Source: Monosiga brevicollis MX1
Taxonomy: Eukaryota; Opisthokonta; Choanoflagellata; Craspedida; Salpingoecidae
NCBI RefSeq assembly: GCF_000002865.3
Contig: NW_001865067.1
Span: forward strand, 176,089 to 240,088
Length of the DNA stretch: 64,000 nucleotides
Direction of reading: 5' to 3'
The notes beneath the pieces are model-generated. The model worked only from the letters and a program-made list of their open reading frames with translations. It did no database searches and was not told where the DNA came from. Positions 36,237 through 46,951 of this stretch are shown piece by piece. How positions within the stretch are numbered: the stretch's first letter is position 1; each line of letters begins with the position of its first letter. Both the position numbers and the translations under genes were made by a program.

Positions 36237-38817
36237 ATCTCACGGTGAACGATTCCGACTGCAGCGAGATTTGGTGCTGAAATCTTCTGCTCTGCTTGCG
36301 TGACTTGCATCGCAGAGCTTTGACTCTATGGGCACGACCAGCAGCTGTGTTTTAATCATTTTGTCGCTGTGCTTGCAAGTCAAATGCATAAAATTGATTT
36401 TGGTGCATCAACTCGGCTCCAGATTTCAAAGCCTAAGGAGGGACAGCGTTTCTGCGCATGTGATGCAGGGGACACGTACGGGGTCATTGCGGTTACTGCA
36501 TGTGGCGTTTTGCTTTGAGACCACAATTCATTTTCTGGCGAGACGGCCAATGTCAAAGTTCGTGCCCGCAGAGTTTTGCCGGGGCTATGTAGTCAACTCC
36601 ACACCCGAATGAACGATCCCGCGCAGTGCCCAGGCCAGGATGCCAGGCGTTGTGTGCGTGCCCCTGTCTGGTGTAGCCCACACACTGCAAGGCAAAGTCA
36701 ACGTTTCATTCCCTTTCCGTGTTGTAATGGATGCATGCTTGCAGGTTTCGAACGGGAGGACACCCTCACGAACCCGCAGCCGTTGATGAAGATGGCCCGT
36801 GCCCCACTGTCTCTTCTTGCCAACTCCTTCTTAGCTCTCAGGCAGATCACGAGTCAAGGGGTGACCACCCGTAGCCGATGAGCGGACACAAACTGACAGT
36901 CCCACGCGTCTTTTTTTTTTTTTTCTTGATTGATGAGCTCATTGTGGACGGAAGCCTGCTGTAGCGATCAAGGGCCGCCACCGGCAGCTCTGACTGGCCG
37001 TTGCTTGTCAAGCCGTTGCCAGCTTCCTGGTTTTGGAACCGAACTAATGTGTGAACCATCACGCTGGATGCATTTTGAATAGGCTACAACCACCACCACC
37101 ACCACCACGGCGCCCGCGGTCATGGGACACCCACCTCTGTGTTCCCTTCAGGGCCGATCGTCGAAAGGGCCTTACTCCTGGTTGCCAGAGACTGCTGGTC
37201 GCCGTCGACACCAAACCGGGTGTCCCAATTCTTCCTATCGCGCCACTTTGCCTGCTGGAACTGCGCCACTTTTAAGAGGATTGATGTCCCAGAGCATGCC
37301 GCCCAGGTATCCTCTGCACAGCAGTTGCAAATACAGAATGCGACTGGGACCAACGACCGCACCTGCGTTCGACTGCGCGACAGCCTGTCACAGGTCATCA
37401 CAGTTTGACGCCATCTCGTCCCCGCCGACGTCGAAAGGGACGACATGGCTCCTTTCTGATTACCAACCATCACCGACACCTTCCGCCTCTTGCGCCCTCC
37501 CCTCTTGCCATTGAGCTGCCCACGAGCTGCCCTCTTGCCTGCTTTCCATCTTGCTACCCTTGATCACCCATCCACTCGCAAGCACCGCGACTCGCGATGG
37601 CCTACCAGAATGGAAAGGGGTCGTCCTGTCATCTTTCCAACGTGGCCGTTTGGCCGCTCCACCCCGGCTACCACTTGCGCCATGCACTTGCACGCGTGCA
37701 CTGATATCCCCACCCAGCAACCGCCAGCCGACCGTGGTTCAAGCCGCAGTTGCACACCTGGGCGAAACGTCCTCCCCACCATTGGACCCAGTCCTTCACC
37801 AGTACGGCCACTTGCTCATCCACGGCCTGACTCGTTGCGGTGACGGAGTTTGACTCCTCGTGGGCCTCCAGGACACTCCCTGTCGACAATAAAAAAAAGT
37901 TGCACCTTCGCGACGTCCCATAGCGCTCGCCTCCCCATTTCCCCACCGCACCAGCACGCTGCTGCCTGCTGTCGACTGCATTCGCAGTTCCCACCCCTGA
38001 CACTTGGGCCTCCTCGCTTCACCCGTCATCACCAACTTGCTCCTTGGTGTTCATCGTCTTTGATCCAACTGCCGGCTGCTCGACCTGCCTTGCAGACGCC
38101 GGTACTCATAGGCCAACCACGAGTCACGACAGCGACCCGCCTCCACTGCACCCACCTCCTGAGCGTTCATCGCCTCCACCTTGCTTGGACAACCTGCAGC
38201 CCCTCCCTTGGTCCAGCCTCGGCTTTCCCGTGCCGCTGGGTGGAAGATGGCTCAAGGTTGACACGGATGTCTGTGCTAGCTGCTGTTGCTACCAAGCATC
38301 TGCAGAGTGTTGCACAGATATTGAAAAGCAGTCCCGAGCCGGGCCACCATCATTGTCGCATGCGGTCCAATTCGCGTTATCACGGCTCCGTACAGGTTCC
38401 GAACACCCATCCCGGCCGCCCTCTGCCCCACCTTGGTTCGCCCACGCACCGCTTTTCTCCTCGCCCGGCCTGCACCGGCCAAAGACCATTTCGCCCCCTT
38501 CCTAACCGGGTGCCCATCGTCTTGGCCGCCAACAGGCTGCTTTCGTCCCATCCCGCTCACTTTTCCAGTTTAGTAACGTTGCCAAGCCGTCGAGGCAATC
38601 GTACTATTCCGCCGCCGCCGCCGCCCAGATCACTAGCAAGGAGAAAAAATGTGCCTGGTGCCTTGTGACGAGGCCTCTTGCTGAACAACCGAGGCATTCC
38701 TGCTGACCGCGCACGACCAGCCAGCCGAAGAGAAGGGGTACAGCGTGCTGCCGTCAGTGGCGCACAGGTACTTTACAGCGCTCGGACAGGTCGGCGCTTC
38801 TGCCGCCTCATCCAATC
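36237..38817. other. Long region without a secure gene
   Basis: 36237-37060 shows nothing recognisable. From about 37500 the + strand becomes C-rich and contains short protein-like frames flanked by plausible splice sites (for example VVQAAVAHLGETSSPPLDPV at about 37737-37796 and AFLLTAHDQPAEEKGYSVLP near 38690-38750), which may be upstream exons of the gene ending at 40031. A CAC triplet run lies at about 37089-37110. Confidence 0.4.
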
Positions 38818-40031
38818 ATGAGCGCTCCCACAACGGTCGCTGGAGCCTTGCTGCTGTTTGACATTCTACAGCAAGTGCCCGGTGATCGCTACTCAAGTCC
38901 CAGCGAGGTCACCAAGTGGCTTCTGGCGGTATCCCAGCCTTGGAGTGACCACGCCCTCGCTGTCTTCGTAGCCCACTTGTCCCAACGCCACCAGCCCCAC
39001 CCTTGGTTCGTCCCGCTTATTGCCAATCGGCATGAACTCCCCTCTCACTTCATGCTTTATTTGTTTTGCTTTCCGGACTCTGCATGCCTGCCAACTTTCC
39101 GAGGCCAGGACTCACTCGGCTTGCTGTGCGTGCACGCGGGGGGCATGGGGTCCTTAGGAATAAGAACACCGCTTTGCAGGCCCTTTTGCTCCGCCTCCCG
39201 AGTGAGGACTCGGCTGCTTCAGCAGCTGCAATTTTTCAAGCTGCCACCCTCTCTCCTCCACCCCAGGACCGCCCTAAATCTTTGCGCTCCTCCGATTCAC
39301 CGCCCTCCATCGCCCACCTCGTCTTTCCGGCCACCAGCGAGCAGCAGGCTTTACCGGATAAAGACATGGTCGATGGTGCAAGGCTGGGCTTGAGTGCCGC
39401 CGGCGTAACGCCCACGTCGCCGTGCCCTCAATCCAAACCTGCACTCCAGGCGCACCAAGCACCCAGCGCGCTGGTACCGGAGCGGCACGTGGGCATTCTA
39501 CTCAATGCGCTCAAGTATCTGGAGCCTGGTAGCGATGCCCTCAACCTGATTGATGCTTATCTGGGTGCGCTGTTTGATCGACACCCTCCCGACTACGTGC
39601 TTCAAGCGCTGGTGCATGTGGCCCGCACTTTTCCAGAGCGCCACCTCCTGCAGGTCCTTGAAGTTTTGGTCTGCTATCCCCAGCAAGTTCACCTGCTGCG
39701 GCCCATGCTGCGTCGAGCCCAAGCGCTGCACAGCCTGACCGCATGCATTGCCACCATTCTTTCGATGGCTCCTCTCACCACCTACCGCATTCTTCTGGAC
39801 GTGAGCTGTCAGTGCCACCGCGATCCACCGGGTGCGTGGGTGTATCGCCGCCCCATCCCCTCCAACAGCCTCGACTGCCACGGCGCCCCCCGGTGCCAAC
39901 AACGCTTGACCCATCTCATGGCCGCCCTGCAGCGAGCGCATGCCGCTCCCGCCGACCCCTTTAATCTCCCATTGGTCATGAGCACACCGTGCTCCAGTTG
40001 TCCCAGTGATGCCGCTCTCGAATTGGAGTAA
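38818..40031 (+). CDS. Unidentified helical protein (3' exon secure, 5' structure uncertain)
   Basis: The last exon, 39180-40031, follows a good acceptor (CTTTGCAG) and is open for 283 codons. It encodes a proline-rich patch followed by leucine-rich helices such as VGILLNALKYLEPGSDALN, YVLQALVHVARTFPERHLLQ and VLEVLVCYPQQVHLLRPML, which look like HEAT- or TPR-type alpha-solenoid. The preceding exon probably starts at or before ATG 38818 (GALLLFDILQQVPGDRY, then SPSEVTKWLLAVSQPW), but no single donor is clearly best, and protein-like frames up to 37.5 kb suggest more exons. I do not recognise the family. A multi-subunit nuclear complex component such as an Integrator subunit would fit the style, but this is only a guess. 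Confidence 0.45.
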
Positions 40032-40710
40032 ATGTGCTTGCGTCTGTTTGATGATAACTTTTTGTGGCGTCGAGACACCAGCTGCGCTGCGTCGGCTCTG
40101 CCCAAAATTTGAAGCTTCCAAGCCCCATCGATTGTTGTTTTGTTTCGAGCCAAGAAGTGATTGCCCGTTTGTGTCTGTCTCTTGTGTGTGTATTTCCAGT
40201 GTGGCCCATCCCGAGTTGTGCCGCCTGCCTTTCATCCCGGTTCTTTGATTGACAGCCCTGTTCTTGGCGAGCATCGAGTTCTGGCTTTCGCTTTTATCAG
40301 TCCTACTCCTTTCTTCCTTGGTGTGCTCAAGTTTTCAAAAGCCAAAGCCCTGTCTTCACTCGTCTGAAAACGCGCTTTCCTAATTCGAGATCATAATGCA
40401 AATCATGTTCGCTCCTGTATGAATCTGCCCTCGTTACTTTTGGCTGCGGTGCCGGAGGGCTGCTTGCCGATTGCCGCGATGAGATTTTGATTGAGTTTGA
40501 ATACAGAGACCGCGAGCCGAGGGAGAAGCAAACAGGGTGTGGCGGACGACTGCACACACGTTGGCAGGGCACAGGCTACAACATGCAAAGAGGCACACGT
40601 GGACAGCAAGGTACTCTGTCCGGCCTAGGGCGAACCTCATGCTCGCCAAAAGGCTAACCGAATCTAGTTCCGAGTCTGGGGCGTGGTGCTGGCTCTGGCG
40701 AGGTGCCAGA
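40032..40710. other. Convergent intergenic region
   Basis: Lies between the stop codons of the helical-protein gene (+) and glucosamine-6-phosphate deaminase (-). No gene or RNA is recognised. Confidence 0.5.
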
Positions 40711-42467
40711 TTAGGACATGGAAACATCAATGTCCAAGCAGCTGTCCACGCCCAGCTGCTTGTGCACGCGCATGAGGCCCTTGAAGTACTTGACCGTCTT
40801 GACTTTGAGCTCCATGGTGGCATCCTGGCGACATTGAGTCCCAAGACGAGAACACCCAGAGGCAAGCGCAGTCCAGCGATGAGCATGCACGGGTCAAGGG
40901 ATAAGCATTCGCTCGAACCAGGCAGACACACCTCGTCGCACACCACGACAGCGTTGGGATGATTTTGGAGCGCGGAGCAGGTCCACATGTGGTTCACACC
41001 CTCCTCAATCGCCTTGTGCAGGGCAAAGGATTTGTGGACGCCCGTTACCAAGAGGCACACCTCGCGCGCATCCTGCCAGACAGAAAATAAGAACCGAGAC
41101 CAGAAAACATTGAGCACACACGGGAAACTTGCGAGCCGGTGCAAAGCAGACAAGAGCTCTTCTCAGACAGACAGAGCCTACTACGAATGAGGTCGAGGCG
41201 TACCATGACGGTGCCCACACCCACGGTCAGGGCCATGTGGGGAACCTTGGTGATATCGTTATCGAAGAAACGGGCTGCGGCAACGAACACACGGCGTGAT
41301 TAGGTGGTTCTGGCACGAGGACTCTGGGATGAGGGCCGATGTACGCACCATTGGCTACGATGGTATCATATGCCAAGGTTTTGATGCGGGTGCGGCTGGC
41401 GAGCGACGACCCTGGGAGAGAGGGGGCAGGTGGAGGCAAAGGTTGAGTGATGAGATGCACAGGCTGTGATGCAAGGCGGAGAACAAGAGGGCGGCCCAGG
41501 GCTCGGGAGATCAAATGGGCTGAGCGCAACGTACCGGGTTCGTTGAACGCAATGTGGCCGTCGGGGCCAATGCCTAGTGGTCGAGGCATCGCGACAACCA
41601 AAGTGCGAGGGTAAGGGGCACGGATGAGAGGGGAACGAGTCTTGAGGCAGGTGTTTTGAACACGATGGGTTTTTGAAATACCGGCAAGAAAGAGTTCAAT
41701 GCCTCCAACGGCATGGATTTTGGCTTCAAAGGCAGCGCATTCGGCCTTTAGGTCATCGGCGTTGCCGTTGAGAATGTGGGCATTTTCAGGCTTGATATCC
41801 ACGTGCTTGAAAAAGTTGGTCCACATGAAGCTGTGGTATGACTCGGGGTGGTCGCGGGGCAAGCCCACATACCTATAGCAAAAACGTGGTCAGTTGGCAT
41901 GGTACAGGCAAACTGCATTTGACAGCTGAACCAAGTCAAGGGGGCGGAGGGGGCAAGAAAGCAAGCGGTGACGTACTCATCCATGTTGAACGTGATGACA
42001 TGCTGAGCAGTACCGACCAAAGGGGCGCAGCGGGTGTTGTCGTGTCAGTGGGCGCCGAGCAACGGGTCGTGCACGTGCAGGAAGAGCCGGCCATGCAGCA
42101 ACGGCAGAGCGCGAGGGCAGGAGGGGCGCGTACCTCGAAGGAGACCTTTTTATCTTGATAGAGCTTGATGAGTTCCCGATAAGTGGGCAATGGGGTACTG
42201 CCTGTCGGGAAAAAAAAAAAAAAAAAAAAAAAGCAATGGAGTACCGGTCGAGCAAGGCCAACGGTTGCGAAGGACGGATGAGCGTTGTCTCTGGTTGGGA
42301 CAGGGGTAATATCGGATGTGCTAGGAACCAAGGGTTGACGTACCGGTGGGCAAACCCAAAACAAAGGGCTTGTCGGCAGTTGGGCCAAAGTCGTTGATGC
42401 GCCGGACAATGTAGTTGGCCGTCCAGCAACCGACCTGGTCCTTGTTCTCGTAAATGTAGAGACGCAT
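40711..42467 (-). CDS. GNPDA: Glucosamine-6-phosphate deaminase/isomerase
   Basis: Converts D-glucosamine 6-phosphate to fructose 6-phosphate plus ammonia in the cytosol, feeding amino sugars into glycolysis. Nine exons in gene order, all in phase: 42344-42467, 42134-42201, 41977-42002, 41682-41872, 41535-41573, 41349-41411, 41204-41274, 40932-41072, 40711-40824; 278 residues (human 289). Diagnostic motifs: LGLPTGSTPL (phosphate loop), [10 protein letters not shown] (catalytic Asp), [27 protein letters not shown] (catalytic His and Glu), [14 protein letters not shown] and [12 protein letters not shown]. The C-terminus is shorter than in vertebrates, ending DIDVSMS. The start is the Met of [11 protein letters not shown], aligned with MKLIILE in human. 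The third coding exon is only 26 nt. Confidence 0.95.
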
Positions 42468-42862
42468 GTTGATGGAATACAGCCTGAGAGGGAGAGAGCA
42501 GGAGAGAGCGGGGAAGAGGGAGGCAGGAGCAGGAAAGATGGCGTGAGAAAGAACCGTAAGACCACGGCATTGAAGCCACCTCGCACCGAGCGAGCGAGCT
42601 ACAAGACAGGAACCACCGAAGAGCAACCGCGAGCGGGGCGGGCGAGCAGCGCAGCTGGAGGTGTCAGGTTCTTCACACACACACACACACACAGACGCCA
42701 CTCTATCCATGTGTCAAAAAATCATCAACATCAAGACCCCCGCCCCCAGGCTCTCGCCAGCACATAGAAGCGCGACCAGACGGCCATCCCGCTCGTCCAG
42801 TGTGGACCGCCATCCATGTGCCCCGCTGCCCTTTTTTTAATTTTTTATTCTATTTTTGCTTC

Positions 42863-42922
<60 letters not shown>

Positions 42923-43341
42923 CTTTTTGCCTCGGTCAGCCGTTGAGAATAGAGGGTGAAAATGCTTCATTTTAGAGAGACACGGGAGACACACACACAC
43001 TGTACATTGCGTCTTGCGAAACGAGAGCATGTCGCAATCTCTCCTTCACACACTAACACACACACACACGCTCTCTCTCTCTTTCTGTGTCGCCGTGCCT
43101 TCTGCTCCCTTGCAATTCAGCTCGACTCCCGTGTCTCTGCGTGTCTCTCAGCACGGGATTAGGGGTCGGGGCTCAGGCAAGGATCGCGGTCGATTTGATT
43201 GGTCGCAAGAGTCTGGGAATGAAAAAGCAAGCTAAGAAAGGAAAGAGAAAAGATGGCACAAACACACAGCAAGCGGAGGCGCACTGAAACTAAGCCTCAA
43301 AGCCGCCCGTTGGAGCCAAGGAAAAAAAAAAAAAAGCAAGA
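42468..43341. repeat. Intergenic region with (CT)n microsatellite
   Basis: The upstream region of the deaminase gene and downstream region of the dehydrogenase gene. Contains a 54-nt CT run at 42866-42919, shorter CA and CT runs (42674-42692, 43058-43082) and a poly-A stretch at 43320-43335. No gene is seen. Confidence 0.7.
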
Positions 43342-44502
43342 CTACTTTTTGTTGATGTAGGTGTGGACGTAGTCGCGGATAATGTCCTTGAGGCCGACGT
43401 CCATGGGGAGGCCGAGTTTCTCGGCTTTGCTGCAGTCAACGTGGGGGCAGACGTTGATTTCCTTGACGGTGGTGGTACCGCCGGCGGCCTCGACCTGCTT
43501 GATGGTGCCAATCTTGATGCCTTCCTCCTGGGCGACGGCCTGTGCGGCTTCCCAGATCATGGCCAGGGTAAAGCTTTTGGCGGGCAGCTGAACGACGCGG
43601 TTGTGGCCCATGGCTTCCCCATCCACCTTGCTAGCCAGGTGAATGAGGCCGGCCACGTTGTTGTTCAGAGCCGAGCAGGGATAAGGCACCTATAAAGAGG
43701 GCAGGGGATGGGGACACGAGAGCGTCAGGGATGAGCAGAAGGGATCAGCACGAGGGGCGGGCTGAGCGAACCACATCAAGGCGCGCCAATGGCGGTGGGC
43801 CAAACGTACGTCCATGGGCAGGGGGACCTCGTAGTCTTTGCCTTCCAGGGTCTGGGTGAAAATGCCCGTGTAAGGGTAGGAGATGGAGTTGGACCAGCCG
43901 GGGCGGCCAATGACGGCGGAGAGGCGACCAACGCGGCCATCGATAAAGCCCTTGCGGGTGTAATCGCAGAGGAGGAGCTCAACGCAGGCCTTTTGGCAGC
44001 CGTAGGAGACGGGGGAGAGACGGAAAGACTCCTCATGCACGGGGTGGGACTTGTTGTAGTCGTTGAAGCAGGTGACGTAGTCAGTGCTGACGTAGACGTA
44101 GATTTGAGGGCGACCGAGGGTAGCGGTCAAGCCACGCACGGCCTCCATGACGTTGATGCTGCCAAAGAGGTTGATCTTCATGCCCAGGTCAAAGTTCTCC
44201 TCGGCGTAGCCCGAGAGGAGGGCGGCGAGGTGGATCGTGGTGACATGGGCATGGCCTTCGGGATCAAGCAGCTTGACCATGGTCTCCTTGTCGGTCAGAT
44301 CGCCCAGCACCACGCTCGTCCGGGGATCGTCGCGCACGGCCTGGCTCACCGCGGCGGGATCCTTGACATCGAAAAGCACAATCTTGCCCAGCTTGGCCGT
44401 CTCCGTGGGGCTCACGTGCATTTCCTCGAGCTTGATCAGCTGCTCGCACAGCCGAGCGCCCACCAGGCCGCCCGCACCCAAAATAACCAGCTTGATCGAC
44501 AT
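43342..44502 (-). CDS. denD: NAD-dependent epimerase/dehydratase family protein, D-erythronate dehydrogenase (DenD)-like
   Basis: An extended short-chain dehydrogenase. Two exons in gene order, 43810-44502 and 43342-43689, joined in phase; 346 residues. The N-terminal Rossmann motif is VILGAGGLVGARLCEQL (GxxGxxG) and an NAD-selecting Asp lies in IVLFDVKDP. Further motifs: HLAALLSG, the Ser of YVSTDYVT, and the active-site YGCQK (YxxxK). The substrate part has RPGWSNSISYPYTGIF, and the C-terminal exon PYPCSALNNNVAGLIHLA. In bacteria DenD oxidises D-erythronate to 2-oxo-tetronate in four-carbon acid sugar catabolism. The overall pattern (GAGGLVG, SVSYG, GWSNSIS-like) fits that subfamily, but the substrate here is inferred. 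An upstream GTG in frame was rejected in favour of ATG at 44502. Confidence 0.85.
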
Positions 44503-44852
44503 GATGTCGTGTCGCGTCACAGAAACGTGAAAGAAGAGCTGCCAATGAAAGATGAGCGCGCAGGTGTGTCGAGGGGAGAAAGATCGCCGCTGTCTTCCAG
44601 TCCTACGCCAGTGGTTTGATCAAACGTTGAAATCGGGCAATGAGTGAGCTGCCGAGGGCGCGAGTGAACAAGACGAGTCGCGGTGATGCTTTCACGTGCC
44701 CACTGGCGTGCCCGGCGATCCATGAAAAAGTGGAGACAGCAAAAAGACAAAGAGCAAAAAGCAAAAAAAAAAAAAGCAGATCTTGTCTACCGTTCCCTGC
44801 CATCAGATCGCGCCCTGGATCCAGAAAGACACGACCCCAACGAGGGGCCCCG

Positions 44853-44854
<2 letters not shown>

Positions 44855-44944
<90 letters not shown>
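44855..44944 (+). repeat. (CAG)30 trinucleotide repeat
   Basis: Ninety nucleotides of pure CAG, 350 bp upstream of the start codon of the DenD-like gene (CTG on that gene's sense strand). It gives long poly-Gln, poly-Ser, poly-Ala and poly-Leu open frames, none flanked by credible coding sequence, so it is treated as non-coding or 5' leader sequence. Confidence 0.9.
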
Positions 44945-44946
<2 letters not shown>

Positions 44947-46081
44947 CCCGCCCGTTCACTGGACTTACACACACACGAAATATCAAAATGAGCGAGGTAT
45001 AATAATAATTAGTAATGTAAGAGATGGAGAATGGTCAAGGCAAAGTTTGAGAGATAGGGAGGTTGCGGGTGAAGAGGGACAGAGATAGGGCATGAGAGAG
45101 CGAGAGAAATAGACGAAAATAAAGGGTGATAGAGACAAAAGCAGAGACGGAGGTGGAGAGCTTGATGAAGCCAGAGACGGAGACAGGGACAGACACAGAT
45201 GCAGAGGCAGGGACAGAGACAAGAGCAACAAAAGGGTGACACACACACACACACAAAAGACCCAAACAAAAACATCTGCTGACATCTTAAAAATTCTGAC
45301 AATTGCTGTCAAGCGCCCGCTGCTTACATGTGCTGCAGCAAGTTATTCCCTATTTGTCCCCCGGGGGATTCAGGGTTCAAACCTGAAGCATCTTCGAGCA
45401 ACTCAAGTCAATCGCAACGACAACCTGTATAACCCAAAGGGAGGAGAAAAAAAAGCTCATCTTTGCTGACTCTGGTTTGCGTCACTCTCTCTCTCTCAGT
45501 GTCGGCCTTTGTGTGACAAGCGCTACGTCACACTTGTGCAGTGGCTGTTAAGGGCCAAGCCCCGTCAGCGGCCCACACTTGTGCAGCACCCGTCAACAGG
45601 GCAGAGAACGTTACAGCCAGTGTCATTCCATCAGAGAGTCGTAGTTTCACCCAAGATACTACAAAGAAAATACCAAGGCGTTTCAGAGATATGCCCCAAC
45701 CACTGTCATCCATCAGAGATAGCCACCCCTACACCCTCAAGCCACATCAGTGTGTGAGTGTGTGTGTGGTGGGCGTTTGTTCTCTCACTTTCGCCCCCGT
45801 GCGTGGTAAGTGATTCCTTCCTTCTCTCTCTTAAGAGTCGCTCGTGCCTCTGAACTTGGCTTGTGATGCCCTTTGGGGTAAGTTGGGCTGGGTTGGACGC
45901 GCTCTCTGCCGCTGCCATTCATGGGCAAGGGGTAGTCAAAAGGGCAGCCAGGCCTCTCCCTCCCCGCTTACTGCTGCTGATGCACATTGGCACACCCACA
46001 CGGACACAAACCGAGAGACAAGAGAGACACACATAGCGCGAAGACAAAGCCAGAAACAGGAGACTCAGAGAGAGAGAGAGA

Positions 46082-46128
<47 letters not shown>

Positions 46129-46951
46129 AGAGAGCACACACACAGAGATGTAGCTTGTGCTTCAGCTTCTCCTGCTCTTCCTCCAAGATCCCCCTTTGCC
46201 GCTGTGTGCCGTGTGAGCTGTGCCTGCTACCCCCCTTTCGCCCCTGCCCCTGCCCCTGCCTCGGCTTCTTTCTCTCTCTCCCTGCCCCTTCTCTCTCTCT
46301 CTCTGCCTCTCTCTCTGTGCCTCTCTCTGTCTCTCTCTGCCCTTCTGCCTCTTTCTGTGCTTCTGCTTGTCCTTCTGCCCTTCTCTCTCTCTCCTGTTGC
46401 CTCTCTCTTCTTCCTCTGAGCGGGGGAGTTCTGTGGAGTTTGGGGCCTTGCGGGCTCTCCCTCTCTCTCACACTCACTCACTCTCTCTCTCTCTTTTTCT
46501 CTCTCTGTTTCTCTCTCTCTCTCTGTGTTTGGCAATGTTCTGTTGGGCAGCCTGCTCGGGTTGTTGTTGCTGCTGTTCTTTTTGGTTGTTGCCTGCTTGT
46601 ACACCAATGCATGGGGTCCGTCTTCCTTCCACTCGACAGATGGCTTGAGATCATTCCCTGGTTCCTGTTTTGTGCCGCAAGGACCACCTCGCAACGCACT
46701 CACTCGGTCCTTGTTTCGTGTTTCCTTGCTGGTGAATAGACGATCGTTTTCTTCTCAGAGACGCAGGGCCAGAAAGCTTCCTCCCCTTGACTTGAGCTTC
46801 TGGGGAGACGGTTCCTTTCTCCTCTTTTCCATCATATCAAGCTCCCCTCTTTTTTTTTTCGAATCGATTGATCTGCCCTCTAGCTGCTTCGGCAGAGCCA
46901 AGACCGAGAGCCCACGCTTGGGTTGGGCACGGCCCGCGTGCATCCTCCATC
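44945..46951. other. Simple-sequence-rich divergent promoter region
   Basis: Lies between the DenD-like gene (-) and the large surface protein gene (+). Contains GAGACAGAG-type and (CA)n runs (45150-45255), a (GA)n run at about 46069-46127, and CT-rich sequence from 46260 to 46525 that may belong to the promoter or 5' leader of the + gene. No coding exon is supported. Confidence 0.6.

Noticed and set aside
37850-38668. 272-codon plus-strand open frame
   Set aside because: C-rich composition keeps several frames open; the peptide is Pro/His/Arg-rich with no regular structure and no homology I recognise. Parts may be exons, but not as one frame.
44503-44520. GTG start 18 nt upstream for the DenD-like protein
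   Set aside because: Eukaryotic initiation at ATG 44502 is far more likely and gives the expected length before the Rossmann motif.
44603-45002. Poly-Gln, poly-Ser, poly-Ala and poly-Leu open frames
   Set aside because: They arise from the (CAG)30 tract in several frames and strands; flanking residues show no coding character or splice support.
45366-45392. Hairpin CAGGGTTCAAACCTG resembling a tRNA T-arm
   Set aside because: The 5-bp stem around the TTCAAAC loop does not form, and no acceptor, D or anticodon arm lies upstream at tRNA spacing on either strand.
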